From Desulfovibrio sp. (lineage in GTDB: Bacteria; Desulfobacterota; Desulfovibrionia; Desulfovibrionales; Desulfovibrionaceae): a DNA stretch of 64,000 nt. The notes beneath the pieces were generated by a model. The model was not told the DNA's origin. It was given only the letters and a program-made list of their open reading frames with translations, and did not search any database. The position numbers and the translations under genes were made by a program. The DNA lies in the NCBI GenBank assembly GCA_030145055.1, contig JAQYWK010000002.1, forward strand, positions 186,001 through 250,000, in the 5' to 3' direction. Shown piece after piece: positions 34,045 to 44,092 of this stretch. Numbering within the stretch: the stretch's first letter is position 1; each line of letters starts with the position of its first letter.

Positions 34045-34076
34045 GGAAGTTTGCGAACTAAAATAGTTGAACTTGG

Positions 34077-34703
34077 CTATTTACTATCTTTCTCAATAGG
34101 TTCTGTGATGACAGGTTTCATGCCAAGTTCAGGCATTGCCGTTATATCTAATATGTTCCAGAGTCTTGTGCGGTTCATTCCGCTTTTACTGGAAACGCAA
34201 AGAGGTTTTACATGAAGGATGTCTTGCCATTTGTTCTGAACTATGGCGCGCTCCCTTTGCTTAGTTTTATCGGCTTTAGTCAAAATAGGGATGATAGGGA
34301 TATGGCACTCTTTAAAGTATGTGATCATATCAATATCATTTTTTTGAGGAGTGAGGCGGCTGTCGAGCAAAACTGCGGCAGCAACTACGTAGCCATTTCC
34401 TTCGAGATAGCGGTCAATAAGTTTGCCCCATTTGGCGCGCTCGGTCTTTGAACATTTAGCATATCCGTACCCGGGCAGGTCTACTAGATAATATCCATGC
34501 GGATTTACTTCATAGTAGTTCAGGCTTCTTGTTTTACCTGGAGTGGAGCTTATTTTAGCAAGCTTTTTTCTTTCAGCTAGGCAGTTTATTAAGGAAGATT
34601 TGCCTACATTTGAGCGGCCTGCGAGGATTATCTGAGGCGCGGGCATATCTTCAAGCTGATCGATCTCATATACAGTTTGAATTAATTCGAGAGTATTATC
34701 CAT
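34077..34703 (-). CDS. engB: ribosome-biogenesis GTPase EngB/YsxC
   Basis: EngB acts in 50S subunit assembly. From ATG 34703 (AAGGA site upstream; the frame runs 23 codons further) it is 208 residues, normal for YihA/YsxC. The G motifs are intact: GRSNVGKSSLI (G1), SSTPGKTRSLN (G2), DLPGYGYAKC (G3), LTKADK (G4) and SSKSG (G5). It is a single gene. Confidence 0.95.
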   Translation of the reverse strand: MDNTLELIQTVYEIDQLEDMPAPQIILAGRSNVGKSSLINCLAERKKLAKISSTPGKTRSLNYYEVNPHGYYLVDLPGYGYAKCSKTERAKWGKLIDRYLEGNGYVVAAAVLLDSRLTPQKNDIDMITYFKECHIPIIPILTKADKTKQRERAIVQNKWQDILHVKPLCVSSKSGMNRTRLWNILDITAMPELGMKPVITEPIEKDSK

Positions 34704-34832
34704 TAGGAATTGTCCTTCAATGTTAAGTTTGCAGTAAGAAAGACTGATCACCCATTTGTTTAAGTGAGTCAAGTCAGATAATCTTTCAAGAATCGGCTTA
34801 GGTCAAGTACCTAAAAGAATAAAGGAGTTTAT

Positions 34833-35288
34833 ATGTATACCTTTTTAATACTTAATGGTCCAAATCTTGGCTATGTAGGCAAACGGCAGCCTGAAATATA
34901 TGGTTCTGATAAAATTGAAGATATTCCTGATCATTTGAAAAAAATAATGGGCGATAAATCTGAAAAAATCAAACTTGAATTTTTCCAGTCCAACTCAGAA
35001 GGCGAATTAATTGACAGGCTTGAAAAAGCTAGGACCGATAAAGTTGACGGCATAGCTTTTAATGCCGGTGCCTATACACATACAAGCCTTGCCATAGCGG
35101 ATTCACTCGCATGGATTGAAGTTCCGTGCGTGGAAGTTCACATCAGTAATATATGGGCACGAACTGAAGATCCTATCAGGCAGTGTAGTTTCATGGGTAA
35201 ACAGTGCATCGGAGTAATTGCCGGATTCGGAATTCTGAGTTATGCCTTTGCCGTTCAGGCATTATTTTCTCATGTTGATGTTGATTAA
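34833..35288 (+). CDS. aroQ: type II 3-dehydroquinate dehydratase
   Basis: This enzyme catalyses the third step of the shikimate pathway. At 151 residues it has the family length. Visible motifs are LNGPNLGYVGKRQPEIYG (active-site Asn and Tyr), FNAGAYTHTSLAIADSL, and EVHISNIWARTEDPIRQCS carrying the catalytic His. AAGGAG lies eight bases before the ATG. It is followed by efp in the same direction, 128 bases on. Confidence 0.96.
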   Translation: MYTFLILNGPNLGYVGKRQPEIYGSDKIEDIPDHLKKIMGDKSEKIKLEFFQSNSEGELIDRLEKARTDKVDGIAFNAGAYTHTSLAIADSLAWIEVPCVEVHISNIWARTEDPIRQCSFMGKQCIGVIAGFGILSYAFAVQALFSHVDVD

Positions 35289-35416
35289 TATCTCTGAACA
35301 GCTTGTTGCAAGATTTGCCGATAGTTATTTCGAATGATCAATTTAAATAGTTAATTGACCATTTTATTTTATACAGGCCGTAAAGGTCGTACACCTAATA
35401 TTCCAGCGGAGGAAAA

Positions 35417-35977
35417 ATGATATCTACTAAAGATTTTAGAAATGGACTTAAGATTGAAATTGATGGAAAACCCTACGATATCATTGAATTTCAGCACTTT
35501 AAACCAGGTAAAGGCGGAGCTTTTGTTCGTACCAAGCTTAAAAACATGCTCACAGGGCGCGTAGTTGATCAGACTTTCCGTTCCGGTGAAAAAGTCCATA
35601 AGCCTGATATGACTACTAAAGCGATGCAGTTCCTTTACAAAGATGGTGAAGACTACGTGCTCATGGATCTAGAATCATATGAGCAAATGAATGTTTCTGG
35701 AGATGTCATCGGTGATACTGCTGGCTTTATTAAAGAAGGCGAAAGCAACAAAGCTCTTCTCTATAATGGAGAAGTTATTGGAATGGAACTTCCTGCTTCT
35801 GTTGTATTGCTTGTTGCACAGACTGATCCCGGCGTTCAGGGTGACCGTGTAAGTGGTGCTTCCAAGCCTGCTACACTTGAAACAGGTCTTGTAATCAATG
35901 TGCCTCTTTTCGTTAACGAAAATGATAAAGTTAAAGTAGATACCCGTTCCAAAGAATACTTAGGCCGCGAAAAATAA
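35417..35977 (+). CDS. efp: elongation factor P
   Basis: EF-P relieves ribosome stalling at polyproline. The 186-residue protein has the KOW-like N-terminal domain with the modifiable loop PGKGGAF (Lys32) and two OB domains, ending with the signature [25 protein letters not shown] precedes the ATG. No EpmA/B modification genes are nearby. Confidence 0.97.
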   Translation: MISTKDFRNGLKIEIDGKPYDIIEFQHFKPGKGGAFVRTKLKNMLTGRVVDQTFRSGEKVHKPDMTTKAMQFLYKDGEDYVLMDLESYEQMNVSGDVIGDTAGFIKEGESNKALLYNGEVIGMELPASVVLLVAQTDPGVQGDRVSGASKPATLETGLVINVPLFVNENDKVKVDTRSKEYLGREK

Positions 35978-36000
35978 GCCTTTTATTATAAGTAAAGTTT

Positions 36001-36038
36001 GCTCCGGGTGATCTAAGATTGCCCGGAGTATTTAAATA
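36001..36038 (+). terminator. efp terminator
   Basis: CTCCGGG (36002-36008) pairs with CCCGGAG (36022-36028), followed by TATTTAAAT. It sits between efp and ftsK. Confidence 0.6.
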
Positions 36039-36068
36039 AACGGCCCCAGCGTAACACCGCGGGACAAA

Positions 36069-38306
36069 ATGGAGGATGAGACACTGCCTAGCGAAAACTT
36101 CGCAAAAGAAATTTCCGGCTTATTCTGGATGTTTTTAGCCACCTTTCTTTTCATAAGCATGTACTCCTTCCATCCGGGCGATCCGACCCTGAATCAGGCT
36201 GTCAGTTCGAGCTGGAAAATAAAAAATTTAATAGGTCCCGCCGGATCTTATGCCGCTGGCCTGATGGTCGATATGGTTGGAATCGGTGCGTGGCTGATAC
36301 CTTTCTATTGCCTGTATCTCGGGCTTACCTCATTTATTACAGCCTTAAAGCAGCCTTGGTGGAGATGGTCAGGATTTATCCTGCTCTATGTCTGTATCCT
36401 GTCATGGTCATCGCACCCTTGGCTAACTGAGTACCAGAAAAACCTTGTTGTTCACGGCGGCGGATTTATCGGCGGCATTTTATCTAAATGGTCTTTTCAT
36501 TACCTTAAGCCTATCGGTGCTTTCCTATTTTGGTTGTTCGCAACTCTTGCGGGTATTCAGCTGACTCTTAATTTGAGCTGGGCCTCTATTGGCAAGAGAA
36601 TACGGACTATCCTGATTGACTTCGGACTCAAGAATAAAGAACGTTTTGAGCGTAGAGCTAAACGTTTAAAACTTGAACGAGACCTCAAAAAAGCTGAAAA
36701 AAAAGCTGAAAAGGCTGCTTCAAGTAAAACTTTAAGAAATATCGAAAGTGAAAATAAAAAAGAAAAACAGCAGGGAACAGTTAAAGAGAGTGTTGCTGAA
36801 ATAGTTCTTAAGCCTTTTTCTGATGGACCGACGAAGAAGAAAGCTAAGCCGAAAGCGAAAAAATTCGATACCAAAGCAGACTTCCCTTCACTTGATATGT
36901 TGATGGAACCGCAAGTCACCGGAGTAAAGGTTGATCCTAAGGTTTTAGAGGGTAAAACTAACAGTCTTGCTGTTTGTTTGAAAGATTTCAACATTGACGG
37001 TGAAATTCAGAATGTTATTCCCGGGCCAGTTGTTACAATGTTTGAATTCAAGCCTGCGCCAGGTGTGAAAGTAAGCAAAATTGCTAGCCTTACAGATGAT
37101 ATCGCTCTGGCTCTTAAAGCTATTGCCGTAAGAATAGAAGCTCCAATTCCCGGTAAAGATTCCGTTGGTGTTGAGATCCCTAACGAAGAGCGTCAGGTCG
37201 TTTATTTACGTGAAATTTTCGAAGCGGATTGCTTTAAGAACGCAAAATCTCCGCTAACAATGGCTCTAGGTAAGGACATTCAGGGCGAACCAGTAGTTGC
37301 CGACCTTATCAAGATGCCACATTTACTTGTAGCTGGAGCGACCGGAGCGGGTAAAAGTGTTTGTCTTAATGGACTGCTCATGAGTCTTCTTTACCGCGCA
37401 GGGCCGGACGAAGTTAAGCTTCTACTCATCGATCCGAAGCGAATTGAGCTGGCTGTTTACGCAAGTCTACCGCATTTGGTGCATCCTGTAGTTACGGATA
37501 TGGCACTCGCTAAGAGCGCCCTTGAATGGGCTGTTTTTGAGATGGACAAACGTTATCAGGCTATGGCTAAGCTTGGCGTTCGAAACATTGCCAGTTATAA
37601 TGAAAAACTTATAAAACTAGGTGAAGATATACCGGAAGATCTCGCGGATCTCGAACATATGCCGTTCCTTGTTATAGTTGTTGATGAGCTTGCTGACCTT
37701 ATGCTGACTGCGGGTAAAGACGTTGAAATAAGTATCGTTAGACTTGCTCAGCTTGCACGTGCATCAGGCATACATATTATTCTCGCAACTCAGCGTCCGT
37801 CAGTTGATGTTGTTACCGGACTTATTAAAGCTAACTTTCCTACACGAATTTCATTTCAGGTAACCTCGAAGCACGATTCTAGAACTATTCTAGATATGGG
37901 TGGTGCAGAAAAATTGCTTGGACGAGGCGATATGCTTTTCAAACCGAGTGGGGCGCAGCTTCGCAGGTTGCATGGGGCTCTTGTCGAAGATGACGAGATT
38001 AAGCTTGTTGTTGATTTCTGGAAGAAAAAATATCCACAAGATTTCGAACTGGATTTCGCCGATTGGAAAGAAACTCCATCTGGGCCCGGTCCAGGCAGTA
38101 TGCCTAGCGAATCCGATGATCCCGTTTATCAGGAAGCAGTAAAGTTTGTACTTGATCAGGGCAAAGCTTCCATATCGCTATTACAGAGACGTTTCCGCAT
38201 TGGATTTAACCGCGCGGCACGTTTCATTGAACAGATGGAGCAAGATGGAATTCTAGGCCCGCAGGATGGTAGCAAACCTCGTATTATCCTTGTTACTCGT
38301 GACTAG
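36069..38306 (+). CDS. ftsK: DNA translocase FtsK/SpoIIIE
   Basis: This 745-residue septal translocase clears chromosome ends and activates dif recombination. It has four to five N-terminal TM helices (about 15-180), a Lys/Glu-rich linker (about 190-270), the alpha/beta motor with Walker A GATGAGKS (423-430) and Walker B LVIVVDELADLM, and the gamma winged-helix domain at the C-terminus (ISLLQRRFRIGFNRAARFIEQ) that reads KOPS sites. The linker is short compared with E. coli FtsK. It is followed by lolA 80 bases on. Confidence 0.96.
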   Translation: MEDETLPSENFAKEISGLFWMFLATFLFISMYSFHPGDPTLNQAVSSSWKIKNLIGPAGSYAAGLMVDMVGIGAWLIPFYCLYLGLTSFITALKQPWWRWSGFILLYVCILSWSSHPWLTEYQKNLVVHGGGFIGGILSKWSFHYLKPIGAFLFWLFATLAGIQLTLNLSWASIGKRIRTILIDFGLKNKERFERRAKRLKLERDLKKAEKKAEKAASSKTLRNIESENKKEKQQGTVKESVAEIVLKPFSDGPTKKKAKPKAKKFDTKADFPSLDMLMEPQVTGVKVDPKVLEGKTNSLAVCLKDFNIDGEIQNVIPGPVVTMFEFKPAPGVKVSKIASLTDDIALALKAIAVRIEAPIPGKDSVGVEIPNEERQVVYLREIFEADCFKNAKSPLTMALGKDIQGEPVVADLIKMPHLLVAGATGAGKSVCLNGLLMSLLYRAGPDEVKLLLIDPKRIELAVYASLPHLVHPVVTDMALAKSALEWAVFEMDKRYQAMAKLGVRNIASYNEKLIKLGEDIPEDLADLEHMPFLVIVVDELADLMLTAGKDVEISIVRLAQLARASGIHIILATQRPSVDVVTGLIKANFPTRISFQVTSKHDSRTILDMGGAEKLLGRGDMLFKPSGAQLRRLHGALVEDDEIKLVVDFWKKKYPQDFELDFADWKETPSGPGPGSMPSESDDPVYQEAVKFVLDQGKASISLLQRRFRIGFNRAARFIEQMEQDGILGPQDGSKPRIILVTRD

Positions 38307-38386
38307 GCGTTAGCACTTTCTTATGTAGCCTAATAAGGTTATGCTCGACCTGTAGATAAACGCAAAAACTGATTTATGAGGAATAT

Positions 38387-39028
38387 ATGAAATTAAGGTT
38401 CTGTTTGCTAGTAATGATTGTACTATTGTCCCTCGGTTCAGCCGCTATGGCAGATGGACTGACTTCTGATATTCAAAAGAAATATGATTCAATTAAATCT
38501 TTTAAGTCTGATTTTGTTCAGACTTTGACCAATGCCGCAAGCAAAGAGAGTGAAGTTCGCTCGGGTAAAATTACCTTTAAGCAACCGTCACTTCTACACT
38601 GGGAGTCTGTTAAGCCTGAGCCTGAACTTTTGATAGTAGGGGAATCTATAGTCTGGGATTATTTTCCTGATGATAAGGTTGCCATGAAATATCGTACAAA
38701 GCAGATTTTTAATTCCAAGACTATGATCAAGTTTATTTCAGGCAAGGCTAAGCTGGAAGAAGACTTTGTTGTTGAGAATAAGGGGATGGAAGATGGGCTT
38801 ATTAAGCTTAAATTGCTCCCGATTGAGGCGGAAACAGGTCTTGTACTTGCGTACGTATGGGTAGACGCAAATAAGATGCTGACCAAAATATTAGTCATTG
38901 ATTTTTACGGAAACGGTAACGAAGTAGTTCTTTCAAATATTGAACTCGACCCCGAAGTAGAAGATTCATTTTTTGATTTCACGCCTCCCGCAGGAGCAGA
39001 TGTGGATGATAATACTAAGATTCAGTAG
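38387..39028 (+). CDS. lolA: outer-membrane lipoprotein carrier LolA
   Basis: LolA shuttles lipoproteins through the periplasm. The 213-residue protein has a signal peptide (1-22, ending AMA) and the typical opening KKYDSIKSFKSDFVQTL. Conserved blocks GKITFKQPSLLHWE and IVWDYFPDDKVAM follow. The ftsK-lolA order is common in proteobacteria. A bidirectional terminator follows. Confidence 0.94.
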   Translation: MKLRFCLLVMIVLLSLGSAAMADGLTSDIQKKYDSIKSFKSDFVQTLTNAASKESEVRSGKITFKQPSLLHWESVKPEPELLIVGESIVWDYFPDDKVAMKYRTKQIFNSKTMIKFISGKAKLEEDFVVENKGMEDGLIKLKLLPIEAETGLVLAYVWVDANKMLTKILVIDFYGNGNEVVLSNIELDPEVEDSFFDFTPPAGADVDDNTKIQ

Positions 39029-39063
39029 TTTGCAACGATAGATTATTTTTCAAAAGACAAAGG

Positions 39064-39101
39064 AAAAGGGAGTGCGGATTAACATCTGCACTCCCTTTTT
39101 T
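39064..39101. terminator. bidirectional terminator
   Basis: AAAAGGGAGTGC pairs with GCACTCCCTTTT around a short loop, between the convergent lolA and pseudouridine-synthase genes. Confidence 0.9.
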
Positions 39102-39103
39102 AT

Positions 39104-39865
39104 TTAAAGTCCAACGTCTTTCTTAAGCGACGCTACTTCTTCTGCGGTCAGTTCCCGCCACTTACCAGCGGGCAGATTATCAATTGTAACTTGGCCCTGT
39201 CTGACTCTTTTAATTTTGAGAATAGTGGTATCAAAGTCTCTGAACATGCGCCTAATTTGGCGATTCACGCCCTGACTTAGGATCATCTCAACCTTGGTGG
39301 TGTCTTTACCTTCAGATAAAACTTTCACCTTCACAGGTGCGAGTATGTCTCCTTCAGATAAAAACATTCCAGCTTCCATGATTGCGATGTTTTCCTTACT
39401 GATAGGGCCGCGAACTATGACTTCATAGACTTTCGGCAGATGCCAGCGCGGGTGAGTCATGCGGTTGCATAGCTCGCCATCAGTTGTAAGGAAGAGCAAA
39501 CCTTCAGAATAAAAATCGAGTCTGCCAACGGGGAAAACTCGTTTAGCAACTATTTCCTTAGTAAGAAGATCCATCACAGTTTTACGCTTTTGAGGATCTT
39601 TTGCCGTAGTTACTGTTTCGATGGGCTTATTTAATAAAATATAAGTATGTTCGTCTTTCGTTTTATTTTCTATAAGCTTACCGCGCACTTCCACCTTATC
39701 ATTTTCAGGGTCGACCTGAATACCGGGGGAATCTACACGTTCGCCATTAATTTTTACTTTACCCTGTTGAACTAATTCATCAGCTCCGCGCCTTGATGAA
39801 AGACCGGAAGAAGCTATAAATTTATTAAGTCGAACCGTATTGGGATCTTTTATATTGTCAGCCAT
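39104..39865 (-). CDS. rluB: RsuA/RluB-family pseudouridine synthase
   Basis: This 253-residue enzyme isomerises a uridine in rRNA, most likely 23S as RluB. It has an S4 RNA-binding domain at 10-60 (VRLNKFIASSGLSSRRGADELV), then the catalytic domain with the family motif GRLDFYSEGLL containing the nucleophilic Asp, and the C-terminal block VNRQIRRMFRDFD. RluB, RluE and RluF cannot be separated with certainty by eye. Confidence 0.92.
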   Translation of the reverse strand: MADNIKDPNTVRLNKFIASSGLSSRRGADELVQQGKVKINGERVDSPGIQVDPENDKVEVRGKLIENKTKDEHTYILLNKPIETVTTAKDPQKRKTVMDLLTKEIVAKRVFPVGRLDFYSEGLLFLTTDGELCNRMTHPRWHLPKVYEVIVRGPISKENIAIMEAGMFLSEGDILAPVKVKVLSEGKDTTKVEMILSQGVNRQIRRMFRDFDTTILKIKRVRQGQVTIDNLPAGKWRELTAEEVASLKKDVGL

Positions 39866-39941
39866 GTCGTCCTTTAAACAGAATCTCGTTGATATTATGA
39901 GGTACTCCCCGAAACATTACGGGTGACGCTCAGAGTTCTGT

Positions 39942-40568
39942 TTAAGCTTTAATGACTTTCGTTGCAAGCTGCATACTGGTGACCACATCGAGCATGTTTG
40001 TGGTTTCGCCAACACCTTTTTTATCAAGCAGATTAAAATGATCCAGACATGTTCCGCAAACAAGTATAGAAACTCCAGCGGCTTCCATCTCTTTTAATTT
40101 TTCCAAACATGAATGCCCCTCAGTTGAAAGCTTAACCGCACCATTAACCAAAATAATTCTCCAGAGAGAATCACCAAGTTCAGGCAGAGTTGAAACAAAG
40201 TTGAACATCAGCTTTGTACCGAGTTCATCATCTCCGGTTCCGAGGCAATCACCATTCAAGAAAATCAAGGTCTTACTATCTATCTTAGCTAATTCTTCAC
40301 GGCTCATAACAGCACATGGTTCACAAACTTCTGTTTCAGAATTATTGCCAACGACAGATTTTACACCCTTAATAATAATTAATGAATCTTTTTCCTCTAC
40401 GGAAACATCGTAGCCTTTCGTTGTCATAAATCTCGATACATTCTCTTTCGCAGGTGCGTTATCTACAACCACTTCGATTGAGGCGAGGTTGCTTGATTCA
40501 ATTAAATTCTTGCATTGTATGACTGGCTGCGGACAAGGCAGCCCCTGACATTCTATTTTTACAGACAT
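39942..40568 (-). CDS. yedF: YedF-type sulfurtransferase-like protein
   Basis: This 208-residue protein is a fusion of a TusA/SirA-like domain (1-75, CPxP motif with Cys12 in GLPCPQPV) and a DsrE-like domain (about 95-205, with LIFLNGDCLGTGDDELG and ILVCGTCLDHFNL). It matches the sulfurtransferase-like selenium metabolism protein YedF family. A role in sulfur or selenium transfer is known for the family only in outline. A GGAG site precedes the ATG. It is monocistronic and divergent from msbA. Confidence 0.92.
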   Translation of the reverse strand: MSVKIECQGLPCPQPVIQCKNLIESSNLASIEVVVDNAPAKENVSRFMTTKGYDVSVEEKDSLIIIKGVKSVVGNNSETEVCEPCAVMSREELAKIDSKTLIFLNGDCLGTGDDELGTKLMFNFVSTLPELGDSLWRIILVNGAVKLSTEGHSCLEKLKEMEAAGVSILVCGTCLDHFNLLDKKGVGETTNMLDVVTSMQLATKVIKA

Positions 40569-40757
40569 AATATATTCTCCTTATGAACTATTGTTCAATC
40601 ATACTGGAGTGTAGACGGTCAAATTGATTAATACGATCAGCCAATGGGCTACATATCGAGAAAAACTATCTCAGCTTAATCGGCACTTGCGATGATTCCA
40701 AATGAGACGTATGGAAGTTATCGCATTCGGCTATTAGCCACATTAAAGGAGATTACT

Positions 40758-42518
40758 TTGCCCAAAGGCGATAAACATAATTATTTAGATAACAAACACC
40801 TGATTCGCAGGTGTTTGACTTATTTTGCACCATACAAATTCAGAATTTTTATAGCATTTGTATCTATGGCATTTGTGGCAGCAGCGACCGCAGGCACTGC
40901 GTATCTTATTCAGCCTGCTATGGATGACATTTTCATTAGTAAAGATCGCGAAGCACTATTTATAATCCCCATAGCCTTTGTTGTGGTTATGCTTATCAAG
41001 GGATTTTTTAGATTCTTCCAGTCTTATCTCATGAATACCGCAGGTTTAATGGTTCTAGAGCAGCTCAGAAATGACTTGTTTCAAAAGATAGTCTGTCTAC
41101 CGATGAACTTCTTTGAAGAAAGTCAGGTAGGCATGCTCATGTCCAGAATCCTTAATGATGTTATGGAAATCAGGCAGAGCTTACCGTCATTTATAATGAT
41201 GATTCGTGAAGTTATCACCATTATAGCTTTGATTAGTCTCGTTTTTTACAGAGATGCATATCTAGCTTTCTGGGCCGTACTCGTACTACCTCTCGCCATT
41301 CTCCCGTTTTTCTACTTCGGTAGAAAATTGCGGAAACTGGGCCGTAAAAATCAGGTTAAAATTTCTGACATCAATGCTCAGCTTCAAGAAGTATTCAGTG
41401 GTGTTAAGGTTATTAAAGCCTTTGCAAACGAAAAACTGGAATCTAAAAAGTTTGATAATGAAAACCACAGACTCGTTAACATAGCTATTAAGCAGGTTTT
41501 ACATAGTGAGCTATCATCACGCATAATGGAGATAGTAGGGGCTTTCGGAATTGGTCTTGTTCTTTGGTATGGCGGTATGCAGGTTATTAGTGGCGAGTCT
41601 ACACCCGGTACTTTTTTCTCATTTATTACGGCACTTATCATGCTTTATGAACCAATTAAGAAAATCAACGCTTCGAACCTGACCATTCAGCGGGCGCTTG
41701 CAGGGGCCGAAAGGGTTTTTGAAATATTGGATTCACCGACAATTAACGAAGAAAAGGGCGGCTCAATAAAACTGGTTCAACCATTTAAAGATCTCGTAAT
41801 TAAAGATCTCACATTCAGCTATCCGTCCTCTGATGGTCCGATTCTTAATAATATCAACCTGAGAGTCAAAGCGGGGCAAAAAATCGCCGTGGTAGGGCCT
41901 AGTGGCTCTGGTAAGACGACTCTGGTCAATCTTATCCCTCGTTTTTACGATCCAGAACATGGATCAATAGAAATCAATGGCAACCCCATTCAAGACTACA
42001 CACTTAAATCACTGCGCTTAAATCTGGGAATGGTTTCTCAAGAGACTTTTCTATTCAATGCCAGTGTTCGCGAAAATATAGCTTATGTTCATCAGGATGC
42101 ACCATTTGAAGAAGTCAAAAAGGCTTCCGAAACAGCTTTTGCACACGATTTTATCGAGAAACTTCCAGAGGGATATGAAACGATTGTCGGTGAACGCGGC
42201 GTTCGGTTGTCAGGTGGACAAAAGCAAAGGCTTACCATCGCAAGGGCGCTTCTTAAGAATCCGCCACTTCTCATACTTGATGAAGCAACCAGCGCGCTTG
42301 ATACAGAGTCCGAACGTGTCGTTCAGATGGCTCTTGAAAATTTGATGAAGGATAGAACAAGTATTGTAATTGCTCACAGGCTTTCTACCATCCTTACAGC
42401 TGATGTTATAGTTGTTATGGAAAGGGGCGTTATTGTCGCAAAAGGCAGTCATAAAGAACTGCTAAAAAAATGCCCTTTATACATCAAACTATATAATATG
42501 CAGTTCCAAGACGGTTAG
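40758..42518 (+). CDS. msbA: lipid A flippase MsbA
   Basis: This ABC exporter half-transporter flips lipid A-core across the inner membrane. The TTG start at 40758 is chosen because AAAGGAG lies six bases upstream and yields 587 residues, the normal length; the open frame extends to an ATG at 40692 without a good ribosome site. Six TM helices (about 30-320) precede the ATPase with GPSGSGKTT, LSGGQ and LLILDEATSALD, all intact. It is followed nine bases later by a DUF374 acyltransferase, consistent with a lipid A operon. Confidence 0.94.
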   Translation: MPKGDKHNYLDNKHLIRRCLTYFAPYKFRIFIAFVSMAFVAAATAGTAYLIQPAMDDIFISKDREALFIIPIAFVVVMLIKGFFRFFQSYLMNTAGLMVLEQLRNDLFQKIVCLPMNFFEESQVGMLMSRILNDVMEIRQSLPSFIMMIREVITIIALISLVFYRDAYLAFWAVLVLPLAILPFFYFGRKLRKLGRKNQVKISDINAQLQEVFSGVKVIKAFANEKLESKKFDNENHRLVNIAIKQVLHSELSSRIMEIVGAFGIGLVLWYGGMQVISGESTPGTFFSFITALIMLYEPIKKINASNLTIQRALAGAERVFEILDSPTINEEKGGSIKLVQPFKDLVIKDLTFSYPSSDGPILNNINLRVKAGQKIAVVGPSGSGKTTLVNLIPRFYDPEHGSIEINGNPIQDYTLKSLRLNLGMVSQETFLFNASVRENIAYVHQDAPFEEVKKASETAFAHDFIEKLPEGYETIVGERGVRLSGGQKQRLTIARALLKNPPLLILDEATSALDTESERVVQMALENLMKDRTSIVIAHRLSTILTADVIVVMERGVIVAKGSHKELLKKCPLYIKLYNMQFQDG

Positions 42519-42526
42519 AAGACCAT

Positions 42527-43177
42527 ATGAAAATAAAAGTTAATTCTGCACTTGTTGCAGCTCCGCTCGCGTTTCTTTATAAAATGCTAGCAAAAACGAT
42601 TCGTTTTGAAGTTGATGGATTAGAAAATGTAACCAAAGTTTTAGATAGCAATAAGACCGTTATTGTAGCTGTTTGGCATAATGAGCTTTTAGCTTTGTCT
42701 TCTTACGGATATGCACAAAAATTGCCATATGTCACCATAGCCAGCGATAGTAATGACGGACAAATTATAACAGATATGCTGGTTCGCATTGGCTACAAAG
42801 TTGCAAGAGGATCTTCCTCTCGCGGCGGTTTGAAAGCGATGCTCAGTATGACTCGTATAATGAAGAAAGAAGGGCGAATAGGAATAATAACAGTAGATGG
42901 GCCCAAAGGGCCTAGACATAAGCTTAAGCAAGGGATTTTAGCCATTGCTCAAAGGACCGATTCCCTTATTATTCCTATGAGAGGCTACCTTGAAAAGCCC
43001 AAGGTTTTTGAGAAATCATGGGATAAATTTGAATTACCAAAACCTTTTGGACGCTGTAAAGTATTTATGGGCGAGCCTATTCAGGTTACTGATCAGAAAC
43101 TAACTGCTGAACTTTTAAGAAGTGAAGCTGATAAAGTAGAAGAAATTCTCAATAATCTTGGCTCAGGGTATAAATAA
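42527..43177 (+). CDS. DUF374 lysophospholipid acyltransferase-like protein (copy 1)
   Basis: This 216-residue protein is of the LPLAT superfamily, DUF374 branch. It shows VAVWHNELLALSSYG (catalytic-type His), TIASDSNDGQIIT, ARGSSSRGGLKAM and VDGPKGPRHKLKQG. It probably acylates a lipid A or phospholipid precursor. It lies eight bases after msbA. A paralogue follows 226 bases on. Confidence 0.88.
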   Translation: MKIKVNSALVAAPLAFLYKMLAKTIRFEVDGLENVTKVLDSNKTVIVAVWHNELLALSSYGYAQKLPYVTIASDSNDGQIITDMLVRIGYKVARGSSSRGGLKAMLSMTRIMKKEGRIGIITVDGPKGPRHKLKQGILAIAQRTDSLIIPMRGYLEKPKVFEKSWDKFELPKPFGRCKVFMGEPIQVTDQKLTAELLRSEADKVEEILNNLGSGYK

Positions 43178-43403
43178 GTTCCTATTTAAATTCTCAAGCC
43201 ACTTTATTTTTTCTACACTTTTAGTTATATTCACACTCAGTTGAGTGAACTAATGATTTTACGATTTCTATGCGGTTCTTATCAGCTCAATTATGTGGCG
43301 GCTTAAGGACCGCATTTTTACGTTTTGTGATTTATGTCTAATATTTTATGACTTATGTTTCACAATTAATAACATTCTTTTCAGGTAAGTTTGAGTGATC
43401 GGT

Positions 43404-44051
43404 ATGAAGATAAAAGTAAAACCAGTTTTAGTCGCCGCGCCCATGGCACTTTGCTACAGAGGTCTGATTAAAACTCTCCGCTTTGAAGTTGAAGGTCTTG
43501 AGAACCTAACTACGCTTAGGGACAACAAAGAACCCGCGATGCTCGCCTTATGGCACAATGAGATTTTCACTCTGACAGCATATGGCTTCACTAAAGGTTA
43601 CCCGTACGTGACGATGGCCAGCGACAGCCGCGACGGGCAAATTGTCACCAAGACTTTGGAGCGCATAGGGTACAAGGTTGTCAGAGGTTCCTCTACACGT
43701 GGCGGAGTAAAAGCAATGCTCTCCATGACCCGCTTAATGAAAAAAGAAGAGCGCATCGGGGTTATCACTGTTGATGGTCCAAAAGGACCTCGTCATAAGG
43801 TTAAGAAGGGTATTTTAGCTATAGCACAGCGCACCGGCTCTGCTATCATCCCGATCAGAGGTTATGTTGATAACCCTGCTGTTTTTGAAAAATCATGGGA
43901 TAGATTTGAGGTGGCCAAGCCTTTTAGCCGCTGCAAGGTTTTCCTAGATAAACCATTTAGAGTAACTAGTGATAAGCTTACTCCGGAAGTGCTTGAAGCT
44001 GAATCGTTAAAACTAGAACGCGCAATGTCAAATCTGGGCCACGGATTTTAA
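43404..44051 (+). CDS. DUF374 acyltransferase-like protein (copy 2)
   Basis: This tandem paralogue of the preceding gene has the same motifs (LALWHNEIFTLTAYG, MASDSRDGQIVT, RGSSTRGGVKAM, VDGPKGPRHKVKKG). The start at ATG 43404 is chosen by alignment with copy 1 (both begin MKIKV); GTG 43395 is an alternative. Copy 2 has fewer A/T-ending codons than copy 1, so the two have diverged at the base level. The 3' end forms half of a terminator stem. Confidence 0.87.
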   Translation: MKIKVKPVLVAAPMALCYRGLIKTLRFEVEGLENLTTLRDNKEPAMLALWHNEIFTLTAYGFTKGYPYVTMASDSRDGQIVTKTLERIGYKVVRGSSTRGGVKAMLSMTRLMKKEERIGVITVDGPKGPRHKVKKGILAIAQRTGSAIIPIRGYVDNPAVFEKSWDRFEVAKPFSRCKVFLDKPFRVTSDKLTPEVLEAESLKLERAMSNLGHGF

Positions 44052-44068
44052 TAGAGGCCCAGATTTTT
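44031..44068 (+). terminator. terminator overlapping the copy-2 stop
   Basis: AATCTGGGCC (44031-44040, inside the coding end) pairs with GGCCCAGATT (44056-44065), followed by TTTTT. Confidence 0.8.
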
Positions 44069-44092
44069 ATTAATTATTTTAGCTGCCATGCT

